From: Diplodia intermedia
Taxonomy: Eukaryota > Ascomycota > Dothideomycetes > Botryosphaeriales > Botryosphaeriaceae
Length of the DNA stretch: 64,000 bases
Direction: 5' to 3'
NCBI GenBank assembly: GCA_021495925.1
Contig: JAKEKT010000121.1
Coordinates: forward strand, 28,844-92,843
Shown: positions 47,078 to 58,015 of the stretch, in pieces
How the letters are laid out: each line of letters begins with the position of its first letter
Numbering within the stretch: the stretch's first letter is position 1
Notes under the pieces: generated by a model
What the model saw: the letters and a program-made list of their open reading frames with translations, nothing else
Database searches by the model: none
What the model was told of the DNA's origin: nothing
Position numbers and translations under genes: made by a program

Positions 47078-47936
47078 CTATTTGCCGATCGTCAAGAACA
47101 ACCTGTCGCCGACGTCGCCCAAGCCCGGCTTGATCATGCCCTTGTCGTCCATCTCCTTGTCGCAGCCGCCGGCAAAGACCTCGACGCCCTCGGGCCAGGT
47201 CTCGGCCGCCTTGCGCAAGCCTTCCTCGCTAGCGATGACGGCGCACACGATGACCTTCTTAACGCCCCAATCCCGAAGGGTGTCGATGGCGGCGCAGGCG
47301 GTGGCGCCCGTGGCGATGACGGGGTCCACAATGATGGCGAGGTCCGAGGGGCCGGCGGAGACGGACGGGTTGGAGGCGGTCGGCTTGTGGTAGGGCAGGT
47401 TGTTGTAGTACTCGACCGGCTGCAGCGTCGTCTTCTCGCGGTACAGGCCCAGGTGGTGGACGGGCACGGCGGCGGGCAGGACCGAGAGGAGGGCGTCGGT
47501 CATGCCGAGCCCGGAGCGCAGGATGGGAACGAGCGAGATGCGCGAGGGCGAGATGGTGGCGACGGGGAAGCTGTAGCCGAGGGGGTTTTGGTCCTGTACG
47601 GATGCGTGGGGGTAACCTGTTAGTAGTGGGCTTTGCGGCATCTGTGAGAGGATGGCCGCGGGTTGTGAGGGGGGGAGCTGAGTGGCCCGGGGGCTCGCGG
47701 AGAGCTGGTCGCGATGTTGTTGCGATGGAGCATGGGGGAAAAGGAAGCAAGCTTACGGTTCCTGCGGAAGTGGTGGTCAGGCCTTTTGCGAGCGCCTCGA
47801 CGCCGACTATGGTCGAAATCTCATGGATCAGCGACTTGACTTCCCGCGTGCTGGCGCTGGCGGAGCGCAGCTGCGAGAGCTTGGCCTGGACACACGGGTG
47901 TGTGGAGACGTGGACGTTGGATGGTAATGAAGCCAT
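47078..47936 (-). CDS. fur1: uracil phosphoribosyltransferase
   Basis: Exons 47936-47757 (60 aa) and 47593-47078 with a 163-bp intron give 231 aa, the usual size. It converts uracil and PRPP to UMP in pyrimidine salvage, in the cytosol. Signatures are VPILRSGLGMTDALLSVLP (substrate loop), HHLGLYREKTTLQPVEYYN, the PRPP loop IIVDPVIATGATACAAIDTL, and the uracil-binding end PGLGDVGDRLFLT. The N-terminal exon has NVHVSTHPCVQAKLSQLRSA, typical of the family. In fungi loss of this enzyme gives 5-fluorouracil resistance. Divergent from the fluoride exporter. Confidence 0.95.
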
Positions 47937-48539
47937 GGCGGATGGGGGTGTGGACGGGAGAGCTGAGGGCGAGCGCGGAAACGGCGGTGGGCACGGCGGG
48001 TATAAGAGACAAGGCGCGGGAGGACAGAGGTCGCTGTTTCTTATGTACTTCTATCAAGGGGAGGAGCGTGCAGCGAGCGCGTGGATTGTGTAGATAGCGG
48101 TGCCGCCCGCCGAGCAGCGCGGTCGGTGGCCGACGGCCAGTTGTGGAGGGGCACAGCTTGCTCTCTGGGGATTAGGCCGGGCGACGGCCGAATCCCTGCC
48201 GCGGATCCTCGCTGGAAGGCAGCCGGGGCCACAGGCGGCAGGACACACGCACGTTGTCACCAGCCGCCTGACCTTTTGGTTGATCCGCCATCCAGGCCTC
48301 CCGTGCAGCGCAGCAGAGTCGGCACAGGGCCTTCATTCGACAATGGCTGGCCATTGACTGGACGTTCCGCGACTCACTCGGGTCCCTTCTTCACTCGCAC
48401 TCCGGAGAATTGCCCTTCGCAGCGCTGATCCACACGCTCGCGCTCGCGCCCGCACCCGCGCCCGCCCGACGGAAGCTTGGCTCCACCGCGCTTGCGCCAG
48501 CGTCTCGGAGCCCACGACAAACCGATAAGATTTCTGTCT
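47937..48539. promoter_or_regulatory. divergent promoter region, fur1 / fex
   Basis: 603 bp between start codons. GC-rich near the exporter. No clear TATA. Overlapping ORFs are shadows. Confidence 0.4.
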
Positions 48540-50567
48540 ATGGCAGAGTCGAGCGCGGCTGCCATCGCGCGCGGTGCGCACAAGAGCAGGAGCAGCTGCT
48601 TCGACGACCAGCGCGCGTCGCTGCGCTCGTCCAGGCAGTCGTCGCGATCGCGCCCCAATTCGCCCTTGGGAGCCAACAGTCGGGACCGGTTCGCGGAGCG
48701 TAACCAACTGTCGGCTGCTGACGCTGCGGTGACTGGTACGGCTACGGGTCACAGCAGCTCGACGCCGCTGCAGGCAGCCGCTGCACGCCATGACGGCGCC
48801 TCCAATGCCGACGCTCGCCGAGCGAAGCACCGCACCGGCACCACCCAGCCGAGTAAGCACCTTCGTGACACCAGCCATGCCACCCAACTCGGCAAAGAGA
48901 GCAAGCAGAGCAGACAGCGCAGCAATGTTGGCGGAAAATCCCCCCGCAGCAAGACTTCGTATCAGTCTCGCCAGACGACTCCGGAGAAGCCCCCCAGGAC
49001 ACCAAAACACCAGATCGTGCACAAGTATACGCCTCCAACTAGACACCATGATATGGACGATGCAGCCGCGCCATCGCCAGTAATCGGTAGAGGCGGTCGG
49101 CGGAAGCTATGGCAATCACCATCCTTTGAAGAAAAATTCGGACACAACACTTCCCACGGAGTCTTCGAACATGAGGCAAATTTGTCTGAGCTGAGCGCCC
49201 TGCCTCCAGTCATACCGCATAGTCGAGACAGGACACCCAAATCGCGGTCCAGCGGGCCGAGTAGACGCAGACAGGATAGCCAGGGAGGCTCGTACGGATC
49301 AAGCTCGAGTGGAAAGATTGCAAGGCCGACTACCAAGTCAGCTGCGGCACGGCAGCCGAGCAGGCGCGCGTCGAGGTTTGCGACGCAGCTGTATACTGTG
49401 TCGTATCTCATATTGTTTGCTATTCTAGGGACTCTGGCTCGTCTAGGTGTTCAATGGCTTACCTTCTATCCCGGAACCCCAGTCATCTTCAGCGAGCTTT
49501 GGGCTAACGTAGGAGGCTCGTTGATCTTGGGGTTTCTGGCTGAAGATCGCAACCTGTTCCGCGCAGAATGGGGGACACCCGCATTCTTTCCCGCTACGAA
49601 ATCTCGCGGAGGCGATGAAGAAATGGCGAAGTTGTTGAGCGAAGCGAAAGCTGCGCACGGAATGGTGAAGAAAACCATCCCACTGTATATCGGCCTAGCG
49701 ACGGGATTCTGTGGCTCTTTTACCTCTTACTCATCGTTCATGCGTGACGTTTTCCTTGCTCTTTCCAACGATCTCCCTGCGCCGTTCAACCACCCTTTCC
49801 CTTCTGGAGCCACGCGTCCCGGCTACAGCACGACTGTATCCCGCAACGGCGGCTACAGCTTCATGGCCATCATCGCCGTCATCGCGACCACCATCGGCCT
49901 CTGCCTCTCCGCCTACACCTTCGGCGCACACCTGGCCCTGGCGCTCGAATCGATCACACCCACCCTCCCCTTCCGCTTCACCCGCCGCTTCCTCGACCGC
50001 GCAGTCGTCCCAATTGCCTGGCTCGCTTGGCTAGGAGCCATCTTCATGACCATCTGGCCGCCCGATCGCCCCGGCGGTCCTTCGAGCAGCAGCACCAGCA
50101 GCTGGGCCAACGAAACGTGGCGCGGCCAGGCGCTGTTCGCGTGCGTCCTGGCGCCGCCGGGCTGCCTGCTGCGCTTCTACGCCAGCGTCAAGCTCAACGG
50201 CCTCATCCCGTCCTTCCCGCTCGGCACCTTCGCCGTCAACGTCTTCGGCACGGCCGCGCTGGGCATGGCGTTCGACCTGCAGCACGTGCCGCTCGACGAC
50301 AGCAACGCCGCGAGCGCGAGCATGGTCGGCGGCGGCCGGCTGGGCTGCCAGGTGCTCGAGGGCGTCATGGACGGCTTCTGCGGCTGCCTGACGACGGTGT
50401 CGACGTGGGTGGCGGAGCTGAGCGGGTCGTCGCGGTTGCGGCACGCGTATGCGTACGGTTTCGCGAGCGTGGCGGTGGGGCTGGCGGTGTTGGTCGTGGT
50501 CATGGGGAGCGTGAGGTGGACGATTGGGTTTGACGCGGTGGCGTGCGCGACGACGAGGTGGTCGTGA
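48540..50567 (+). CDS. fex1: fluoride export channel (Fex/CrcB type) with long N-terminal extension
   Basis: Intronless, 675 aa from the ATG at 48540. The first about 275 residues are Ser/Arg/Thr-rich and disordered. Two fused CrcB-like halves follow. Half 1 (about 278-470) has LGTLARLGVQWLTF, ELWANVGGSLILGFLAEDR and GFCGSFTSYSSF. Half 2 (about 500-670) has APPGCLLRFYASVKLNGLIP, FPLGTFAVNVFGTAALGMAF and GFCGCLTTVSTW. The Asn (323 and about 567) and the Phe/Ser/Thr-rich pore loops are intact in both halves. Eukaryotic Fex proteins are plasma-membrane two-domain fluoride channels that protect against environmental fluoride. Yeast Fex1 is 375 aa, so the N-terminal tail is the notable difference. 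Confidence 0.93.
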   Translation: MAESSAAAIARGAHKSRSSCFDDQRASLRSSRQSSRSRPNSPLGANSRDRFAERNQLSAADAAVTGTATGHSSSTPLQAAAARHDGASNADARRAKHRTGTTQPSKHLRDTSHATQLGKESKQSRQRSNVGGKSPRSKTSYQSRQTTPEKPPRTPKHQIVHKYTPPTRHHDMDDAAAPSPVIGRGGRRKLWQSPSFEEKFGHNTSHGVFEHEANLSELSALPPVIPHSRDRTPKSRSSGPSRRRQDSQGGSYGSSSSGKIARPTTKSAAARQPSRRASRFATQLYTVSYLILFAILGTLARLGVQWLTFYPGTPVIFSELWANVGGSLILGFLAEDRNLFRAEWGTPAFFPATKSRGGDEEMAKLLSEAKAAHGMVKKTIPLYIGLATGFCGSFTSYSSFMRDVFLALSNDLPAPFNHPFPSGATRPGYSTTVSRNGGYSFMAIIAVIATTIGLCLSAYTFGAHLALALESITPTLPFRFTRRFLDRAVVPIAWLAWLGAIFMTIWPPDRPGGPSSSSTSSWANETWRGQALFACVLAPPGCLLRFYASVKLNGLIPSFPLGTFAVNVFGTAALGMAFDLQHVPLDDSNAASASMVGGGRLGCQVLEGVMDGFCGCLTTVSTWVAELSGSSRLRHAYAYGFASVAVGLAVLVVVMGSVRWTIGFDAVACATTRWS

Positions 50568-53183
50568 GGGGTGGTGGCGGTTCGGCGGGGAGCTGGCGTG
50601 CCGTGGCCGTGGGCAGGAATGCCGCCCGGAAGCGGAGGAGGAGGATGAGAGGAGGGCTGGTGACCGAGACTTGACTTTTTCTTCTTTGTGGAAATTGGTG
50701 GTGTTTAAGGAACGAGATGGAAATGGGCCTTCGAATGAGTATGTACGATGCGATGTAGGGCAACCGGGCGTTCTGGTAGATAGGCTTTGATATATTCCCT
50801 GGGTGGCGTTTTCCATGCAAATGCATATTTTGCAGTTGTACTTCTGCAACTACTTTCCTCTGTGGCGTGGACTCGCTGCTCTTGCAACCCCGCGTTTATA
50901 TAAGGGCAGAAATTGAGTGGCAGTAACACTGGCACCTAGATGTTCATAGGATCAGTACAGGCGACTGATTCCATACTTACATGCTTCGGGAATGTTCAAT
51001 ACGATGTCCTTTGACTATTTCGATGGCCAATAGGCGGATTGGGACGTAGAATGAGCCTTTGACATAGAATCAGCCCCAATGACGGAGACTGTTAGATAGC
51101 TCAACCACTGAAATGCAGTAGTCCAATCTCCAGAACCCTTGCCAGAATCCTATCACAAGCGCTATCTCGAGCGGTGTGAAGAAAGATGTGGCTGATGAAC
51201 ATGATACGATTATCTGGGATGTGGAGGCTTGCGCTCATGACGTAGGTGGAGTGCGGACGCAGCCGCGAGGAAACAGGCATATTGCCCGCAGTCGTCGTTG
51301 CGCCCGGACCGTGCTTTCCGTTCTAGACGATGGTCGGCGGACGGTGTGGCTTTAGGGGCGCGGATCATCACAATGCAGATTGGCAAGATCTGGCCAATCC
51401 TGCTTTGGAATGCCATGGCTGGGGATCCACTGCTGCGTCTTCGACAGCTGAACTTCAGAGAATGGTGTGGAGCGTGGTGGCGCGGGTAAAGTCCGTTGAT
51501 CGGTTGGTTGTGGAGCTACATTTGCCTTGTGAGGTCTGGTGGTGAAGAGTGTGGTAATTGTGGTTGGGTTATCAAGCTACAACAATATACGTGCAAACAT
51601 GTGGGCTGAATAACGATGATTGGAGATAGGGGTGGACAATGCTCAAAGTAGCCCTCTGCGCGATGCTGCGATTGGACAATCGCGATCATGCGCTGCCCAT
51701 GGGCATCATCGCCTCGTCATAACGCTGGGGAAGCGGCTCTTTCCCCATCGACGCAGATCTGAGCATGATGTTGACCTGCATACTGCTAATCCCTAAGCAG
51801 AGAAGGAAAACCGGAGCACGTGGCAGACCATTTATTGCAGGCCGTGGGTCTACGTAGTACGATGGGCCTCGTGAGCCCCATCTAGATTGACGGCTGTATG
51901 AGGGAGACGATAGAACCCGCCGGCACCGGCGAAAACATGTGGCGTCAAGATTGCGTCGGGTACCTGTTATCCGTGAAATGTGCGTCACCTCTGGGACACG
52001 CGTGGCACGGAGCGAAACGGAAAGCCGGGCGGATGCGAGGGCGCTTTGTTAGTAAATAACGGTCCAGGGTCCTGTTTACGGATGCGCGTTTCGTTTTGTT
52101 GCTGTCGCGTTCGCCGCCCGTGCGGAGGTGGTGAGCTTTGTTCTGCGGGCCCTGCAGGCATGGTGGCAGGTTTGGCGCCCGCCACCGCCGCCGTGTCAAC
52201 GCACCCAGAACCCAGGCCGTGGCGCGCGCAGCGGCTGTGCACCGCAGTGCAGCCCCTGTCTATCGTACGAGCGGCGGGTCTCGTTGCGTCGTCGCAATTT
52301 GCGAGCAGAAGAAGCAGCGTAGCAGCAGTGCAGAGAAAAGTCGGCGTGGTCCGTGCCAGGTGCCGAATGCCGGGGGAACACGCGTACTGCTGGGTTGGGA
52401 ACAGGAAGCTCGCCCAGAGCACCTGTTGGCGTCATCCTGGGCAGGTTGGCGGGAGAATCTTGGATGACGGCAGCGCGGTCCGCCGTCGATGACCAGTGCA
52501 TCGATTCGACGGCAGACGGCACCGCTGGACATGGGTGCGCGCGAGATCGCCGCCGGGGTCGGTGTGGGTCGTGCGCGTCTCCAGTGCGCACCGTACTCTA
52601 TCATGACGGCCGGCAGAGTCGCAACGCGCACGAGCGGCGGTGTTTGCTGGCGCCGGGACGCAGGCGGACGAGGCACGGCTGCACGCGCGGAAGAGTAGCC
52701 GTAGTGGTCGCGGTTGGGACCACAGGCGCGGACCCATGAGAAGCTGAAGCTGGGCTGAGGGTGCAGCGCAACCATGACGTTAGCGAGCAGTGGGCCCGTC
52801 TGGGGAAAGCGTGCCAGCGATCGCCGTCTAGACAGCGTGCGCAGCGCGTTGATCCGGAAAGCTCGATGGCCAGCCGCGGGCCCCAATGCGGCAGCACCAG
52901 CTGTTTCGGCCATAGGCTTTGCCCAGTGGCCGAGGGAAGGGGCGCCATCGCGCTGCGATCGCACCAGGGCAGGCGGGAGATTGCGAACCTATGACGTCGC
53001 GGTCAGCCACATCAAAGCAGGTCGCACGAGGCGGGAGCTTGTAAATTAATACCCCTTCACCCGCCCGGTGCTTGTCCCCTACCATCTGCTTTCCTTTGCA
53101 TTTTAAGATACCCCAACACGATACCCACCCGCCCACCGCCCGCCCGATACCCCACACAGCCCGCTACGACTCAGTAATACACC
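50568..53183. other. gene-free spacer, 2.6 kb
   Basis: GC-rich in its right half with overlapping Arg/Pro/Ser-rich ORFs on both strands and no domain or splice logic. A short direct repeat (GACGTAGAATGAGCC / GACATAGAATCAGCC) lies at about 51043-51075. The last about 150 bp before 53184 are pyrimidine-rich and are probably promoter and 5' UTR of the next gene. Confidence 0.4.
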
Positions 53184-56053
53184 ATGGCGTCCAAGGCTGT
53201 CAACCGCCCCGTTGACACGCAGGTCAAGGAGAGGGATGTCAACAACAAGCTCCAGCTGTACGGAATCTACTCCGGTGAGTCCTTCTGTCAACACGCGTCA
53301 CTCCACGCGCCCCAATGCGCCAACGCTAACGTGCGCCCAGCCTTCACCAACGGCAAGGTTCCCTCCGTATGTTTTCCTGGTTGCGCCAATGTTGCATTCC
53401 TGGCCTGTCTGACCTTTCCCACAGAACAAGCAGATCGATGTCGCGCTCAACAGCGCATTGGCATCAAAGCCGCTCTCCTCTCCCTCCAAGAAGCTCTCTT
53501 CCGACGGTCAAAAGCTGGTCGGCGACGTAAAAGACGTCATTGAGGCGGCCAAGCTCCTCATCCTCACCAAGAACGACGGCAACCTGCTCCAGGACTTCGT
53601 CTGGCAGACGCAGCAGATCCATGGTGGCGACGCGAAGAGCCCCAACGCTCCCATCGACAAAGACACTGCGCGGCAACACGCCAACGAGGCTCTGGAGGGT
53701 CTGAGAACTCTTGGAACCCTCATCATCTCCAACGGCCAGTTCAGGAAGCTCCGTACGTGACCAATATAACACTCAAAAGTCCACCTGCTGACGTTTTCCC
53801 CAGTCAACGATGCCCAGATCATCCTGAGGGACATGGTCGGCGATGCCGCAACCAGGACTGCCAACAGGGTGAACCCTACCGAGGAGCAGCTTTCACAGCT
53901 TGATGAGCCCGCTGCCGACAACACCTGGCATGAGACCCCCGACTTCAAGGGCATGAAGGCTGAGTACCAGGAGAAGCTTAACAAGAACAAGCTTTTCGCC
54001 AAGAAGGAGGCCCAGAGGGCCGCTGACAACAGCGCTCAGGTCGCCCAGAACGAGGGTGGCGAGGTCGGCGCTGATTACGCAGTCGGCGATGCGAAGCAGA
54101 GGCTTGACGAGAACATTCCCGACGAGCGACAGGATCAGGTCAGGCAGTACCGCGAGCGTACGCAAAACTATCTCAAGGATAAGTTGCCCAAGGAACGCCG
54201 TGAGCAGACCATCTGGCGCCTCAAGAAGATGGTCGTCGAGGTCCAAGGCCACCAGGATTGTGAGTACAAATCACTGGGCTCATGTACGGGCTAAACTAAC
54301 GCGATTTAGACATGCGCGCTGTTGAGACTCTTCTCCGCCTCGCGGAAGAATACACTGGCCATTCAAGGCACCTTGCTGGGCAAGGTTCCGGGGCCGTGAA
54401 AGGTGCCCACAAAGACGATGCTTTGCAAGGAGCTGAGACTGACCTTAAGGTGCGTCCATAGGACTACTTAAAAATCAACATGTCGAAACAGCGCTGACCA
54501 ATCTCAAGACCCTCCTCGAGCGCTTCGCCAACAGCACCTCCCTGGATGATCTCTTCGACTCGATCAACCAGATCTACAAGGATGCCGACCGCGACCCTGA
54601 TCTCAAGAACTGGTTCAAGAACTTGGACACTTACATCCGCAAGTGCCTCAAGGAGCAGGGCTACATTATGCAGCCGGTCGCCAATGAGGACTGGAACCGC
54701 CTCTATGATCAGGGTCGTTTCCTCCTCCGTGAGCGTTACAGGTCTCACACTGATCGCATCATGGACGAGTTCAAGTTCCTCGGTCACCAATTTGACTCTG
54801 ACCCTCAGAACAAGGCCTTCGCCAACGCGTTGAACAAGCTCTTCCTGGACCTTGGCCAGGACGAGTCTGGCGCGGCTGCCTTCAAGCCTCACCTCCTCAA
54901 GGACTTCTCCGAGGTTATCATCCCCGCATTCTTCGAGCATGTGCGCTACGTCCCTATCCCCCGCATCGAGTACTCCGACCCGGAGATGGATGCTATTGTT
55001 GAGAACCTCGTCATTGAGGGCGACAACTTGGCGCCCAACGTCCTCGAGTTTGCCAGCGACAACCACTGGCGCTGGGGCCGCAAGAAGATCACCAACAAGA
55101 ACAAGAACAAGGTCATGATCTCCGTGTCTGGCGTCCAGATGGACCTTCGCGACGTCAGCTACTACGTCAACAGGAAGAAGGGCTTCCCCTCTATCAAGGA
55201 TAAGGGTGTTGTTGATATCTTCCTGGGTGGCGATGGTCTGAGCTTCAAGATCTCTGCTGAGACGGCCGACAAGTCGGATGGTCAACACTTCTTCAAGGTG
55301 TCGAAGGTCGACGTTGATGTCAAGAACTTCACTGTCAAGCTCAAGAAGTCCAACCACAAGCTGCTGTTCGGTCTTGTCAAGCCTCTCCTTATCAAGGTCA
55401 TCCGTCCTGTTCTTCAGAAGGTCCTGGAGAAGCAGATCAGGGACAACTTTGTCATGGCTGATGCCTTCTTGTATGACATTCACCAGGAGGCTGAGAGGGC
55501 CAAGGCCGAGCTGAAGAAGAACCCCGACCCGGAGAACGTTCAGAACCTCTACCAGCGCTACGCCACTGCAGCGCAGAAGAAGCTCATGGAGATGAACCAG
55601 AAGAAGGAGAAGGCCAAGGAGGCCGTTGCCGACAAGAAGGTCAATGTGGCCGTCACTCAGCACGACAGCATCTTCAAGGATATCAGCCTCACTGGTGGCA
55701 TCAGCTCCAAGGCCACCGAATTCAAGGATCTCGCCAGGCAGGGTGAGAAGTGGGAGAGCCCTGTCTTCTCGATCGGATCGGCTAAGGAGACGTCGAACCT
55801 CCCCAAGATCTCGGCTGTCACCCGCAAGCCCCACCGTACGTCGGTCGACAACGCCGGCGCTACGGGATACGGGTCGGGTGAGTACGCCAATGGCAACCCG
55901 AACTTCCAGACGCAGCACTTCCAGAAGGAGGTCAACCAGGCCTTCGACGGTACGACCGAGGGTGCTGACGGCCTGAGGACGGGAATTCCGGCGGCCAACG
56001 GCCACCACACGACGCTTGGCACTGCCAACCCTGTTCTCCAGGGTTCTGTGTAA
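53184..56053 (+). CDS. BPI-fold / DUF4449-type lipid-binding-like protein
   Basis: Six exons: 53184-53274, 53341-53366 (26 nt), 53425-53752, 53804-54259, 54310-54449 and 54509-56053, about 861 aa. Strongly codon-biased, so probably well expressed. The N-terminal half is helical and charged (DVNNKLQLYGIYSAFTNGKV; GHSRHLAGQ region). The C-terminal half has the elongated beta-rich pattern seen in fungal proteins annotated as bactericidal permeability-increasing (BPI) alpha/beta or DUF4449: YVPIPRIEYSDPEMDAIVEN, VMISVSGVQMDLRDVSYYVN and GLVKPLLIKVIRPVLQKVLE. No signal peptide. The function is unknown to me; lipid transfer is an inference from the fold. The last intron is uncertain: using CTCAAG at 54508 keeps frame, while the better CAG at 54491 does not. 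Confidence 0.88.
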
Positions 56054-58015
56054 GAAGCTTCGGTCACGACCTAGACGGATGATACCCCAAGCGGTTACGT
56101 TCTTTGCTTGAAGGATTTCCTAGCCCGTCACTGCTTAGCAGCTACTCTCCTCAGTGATACCAAAACAAGCGTGCGACATGCAGTTTGGAGCCGGAACCGT
56201 AATGCGGAGGATTTGAAAAGGTTCGGTATTTGGGGCGCGGGGTGACTTTCCATTTGTAATACCCCTTCAATTGCCTTCTCTTCTGCCTCTTCTCTCCTAG
56301 TTAGCGACGAAAACATGCATTCATCATTAGTTGGTAGATGCACGTCTTGCTTGTGCTCTTGCAGATATTCTCTGTCATTGATGAATAACAACGAAATGCA
56401 TGCATTCAAATATTTTGATTGTTGGCTATGCGAACAAGTGAAGGAGATTGTCGAGGCCGGAGCAGTGGCGGCTCCACCTGAAAGCCGGGTAGGAGGCTTG
56501 GGACGGGATGGTTAGCACTATTGTTAGGCCTTTGTGCATGCGCCTCGTTCTGCAGCCGTAGAGCAAAAGCATGTACATATTGTATGGTGTTGTAGGGGGC
56601 TAACCTCATGCGGCGCAACCGCCGGGTACCTACTTTTTGGCAGCCGAGACCCATCGACCCCGCACACAACGCCCACGACGCTCTCAAGCATCGACACCAG
56701 CCGGCCGGTGCAAGCCCATCTCAATGCCGTGATATTTCTGGATGCTGCAACCATGTCGTGTCCCTCGCACGGTTGGGGACACGGCGCACGTGGTCGGGGA
56801 GAGGCACAAATGCAACAGCGCTGAGTGGTCAGCTTCAGTGTCGGTCGACGCCAGCGTCATCCCGCTATCCACATCCATCGTTGGGGCTTGCGCCTCCACT
56901 GTATTGGAAGCCGGGCTGAGCTTCAGCCGCACAAGACCTGAGCTGCGCCATAAGCCTCGTACCGCCATCCGCCAAGCCTGCCGTCTCGGGATCCAGACCT
57001 CCTCACCCACCCGAATCGTCTTCTCGAGTCTGCGGAGGCGCCAAGAAGACCCACTTCCCGCACGTCACGCTTTTCCCCATGAGCTTGGACGCATGCCGAA
57101 CCAGCTCTCGTCGGGAGATGCTAGGTACGCTAGCTAGGTTGGCCCCGTACATGTGAGTCGGCTGGGGCGACTTCGTCCCTGGGCCGGCCGTGAGGCTCAG
57201 CGATCGTCCTTTCTCTGTTGTGGTAGTGTACACTGGTTTACCGCCGATTGGCGGCCTCGATTAAGGTTCCTGCATCCTGATATGGTTGGGCAATCTTGGC
57301 TCGCCAGGCCAGCCAGCGTCCACTTTCCCTTTCTGGCCTTCGGCCGGCTGGCTAGTCATCCAGGAACAGGGTCCATGGCATGAGCCGGGAACGAGCCCAA
57401 CGTCCAGCATAGCTACGGCTTCGCCTCTGTCCTCGCTAAATGTCTTGGCTCTTCCTATGGTCCAGCCACCGGAAGCCACCGACCATCAGCTGTACCCCGG
57501 GTCTAACTCGCCACAAGTCTAATGATTTTTGCGGGGCAAATCGCTCGTAGCGTTCTATTTCGATGGTACACGTCGCTCAGCCTCACTCATCGAATCAAGC
57601 TGTTGATCGGACACTCCTCCATTCCGTAGGACAATTGATCATCATGCAATCATTCCTCTACTCCGTATGAGAGTTGTACAACACTGATTCAGTACTGTCC
57701 ATGTGGCAGGTTTAAACTTTCAAGCCGAAGCCCTATGAGCATCGGCAAGGGCCACTTCTTACAGGGCGTGGAAGATGCCGGTAAGCTAGTGACCACTCCC
57801 GCAGTCGTGAACATCCCGCTCATGCGTACCAGGGATTGGCGTGGCGTCTCGAACACGTCTGGATTACCACAGCCCTGTCACCCCAGGAAACCAGCTGCCG
57901 GCGAGCAGATGTATAAAAATTCTGCCATGGAAGCTCGACATGGCTTTTGCCCAACAAGCCTCTCCACCACACTCTCGTTTCCCAGTCTCCTTCTGCGAAG
58001 GCCGTATCAGCCACC
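56054..58015. other. gene-free spacer, 2.0 kb
   Basis: No intact gene. Short overlapping ORFs only. A good TATA box (TATAAAAA, 57912) lies about 100 bp before the secreted-protein start. Confidence 0.4.
57912..57919 (+). promoter_or_regulatory. TATA box of the secreted-protein gene
   Basis: TATAAAAA 104 bp upstream of the ATG at 58016, followed by a CT-rich leader, the classical layout of a strong fungal promoter. Confidence 0.6.

Noticed and set aside
54464..56008. 514-codon ORF antisense to the BPI-fold gene
   Set aside because: It mirrors the strongly codon-biased last exon (GAG/CTC, AAG/CTT symmetry), is Leu/Val/Asp repetitive and has no domain; the sense strand has clear family motifs and spliced partners.
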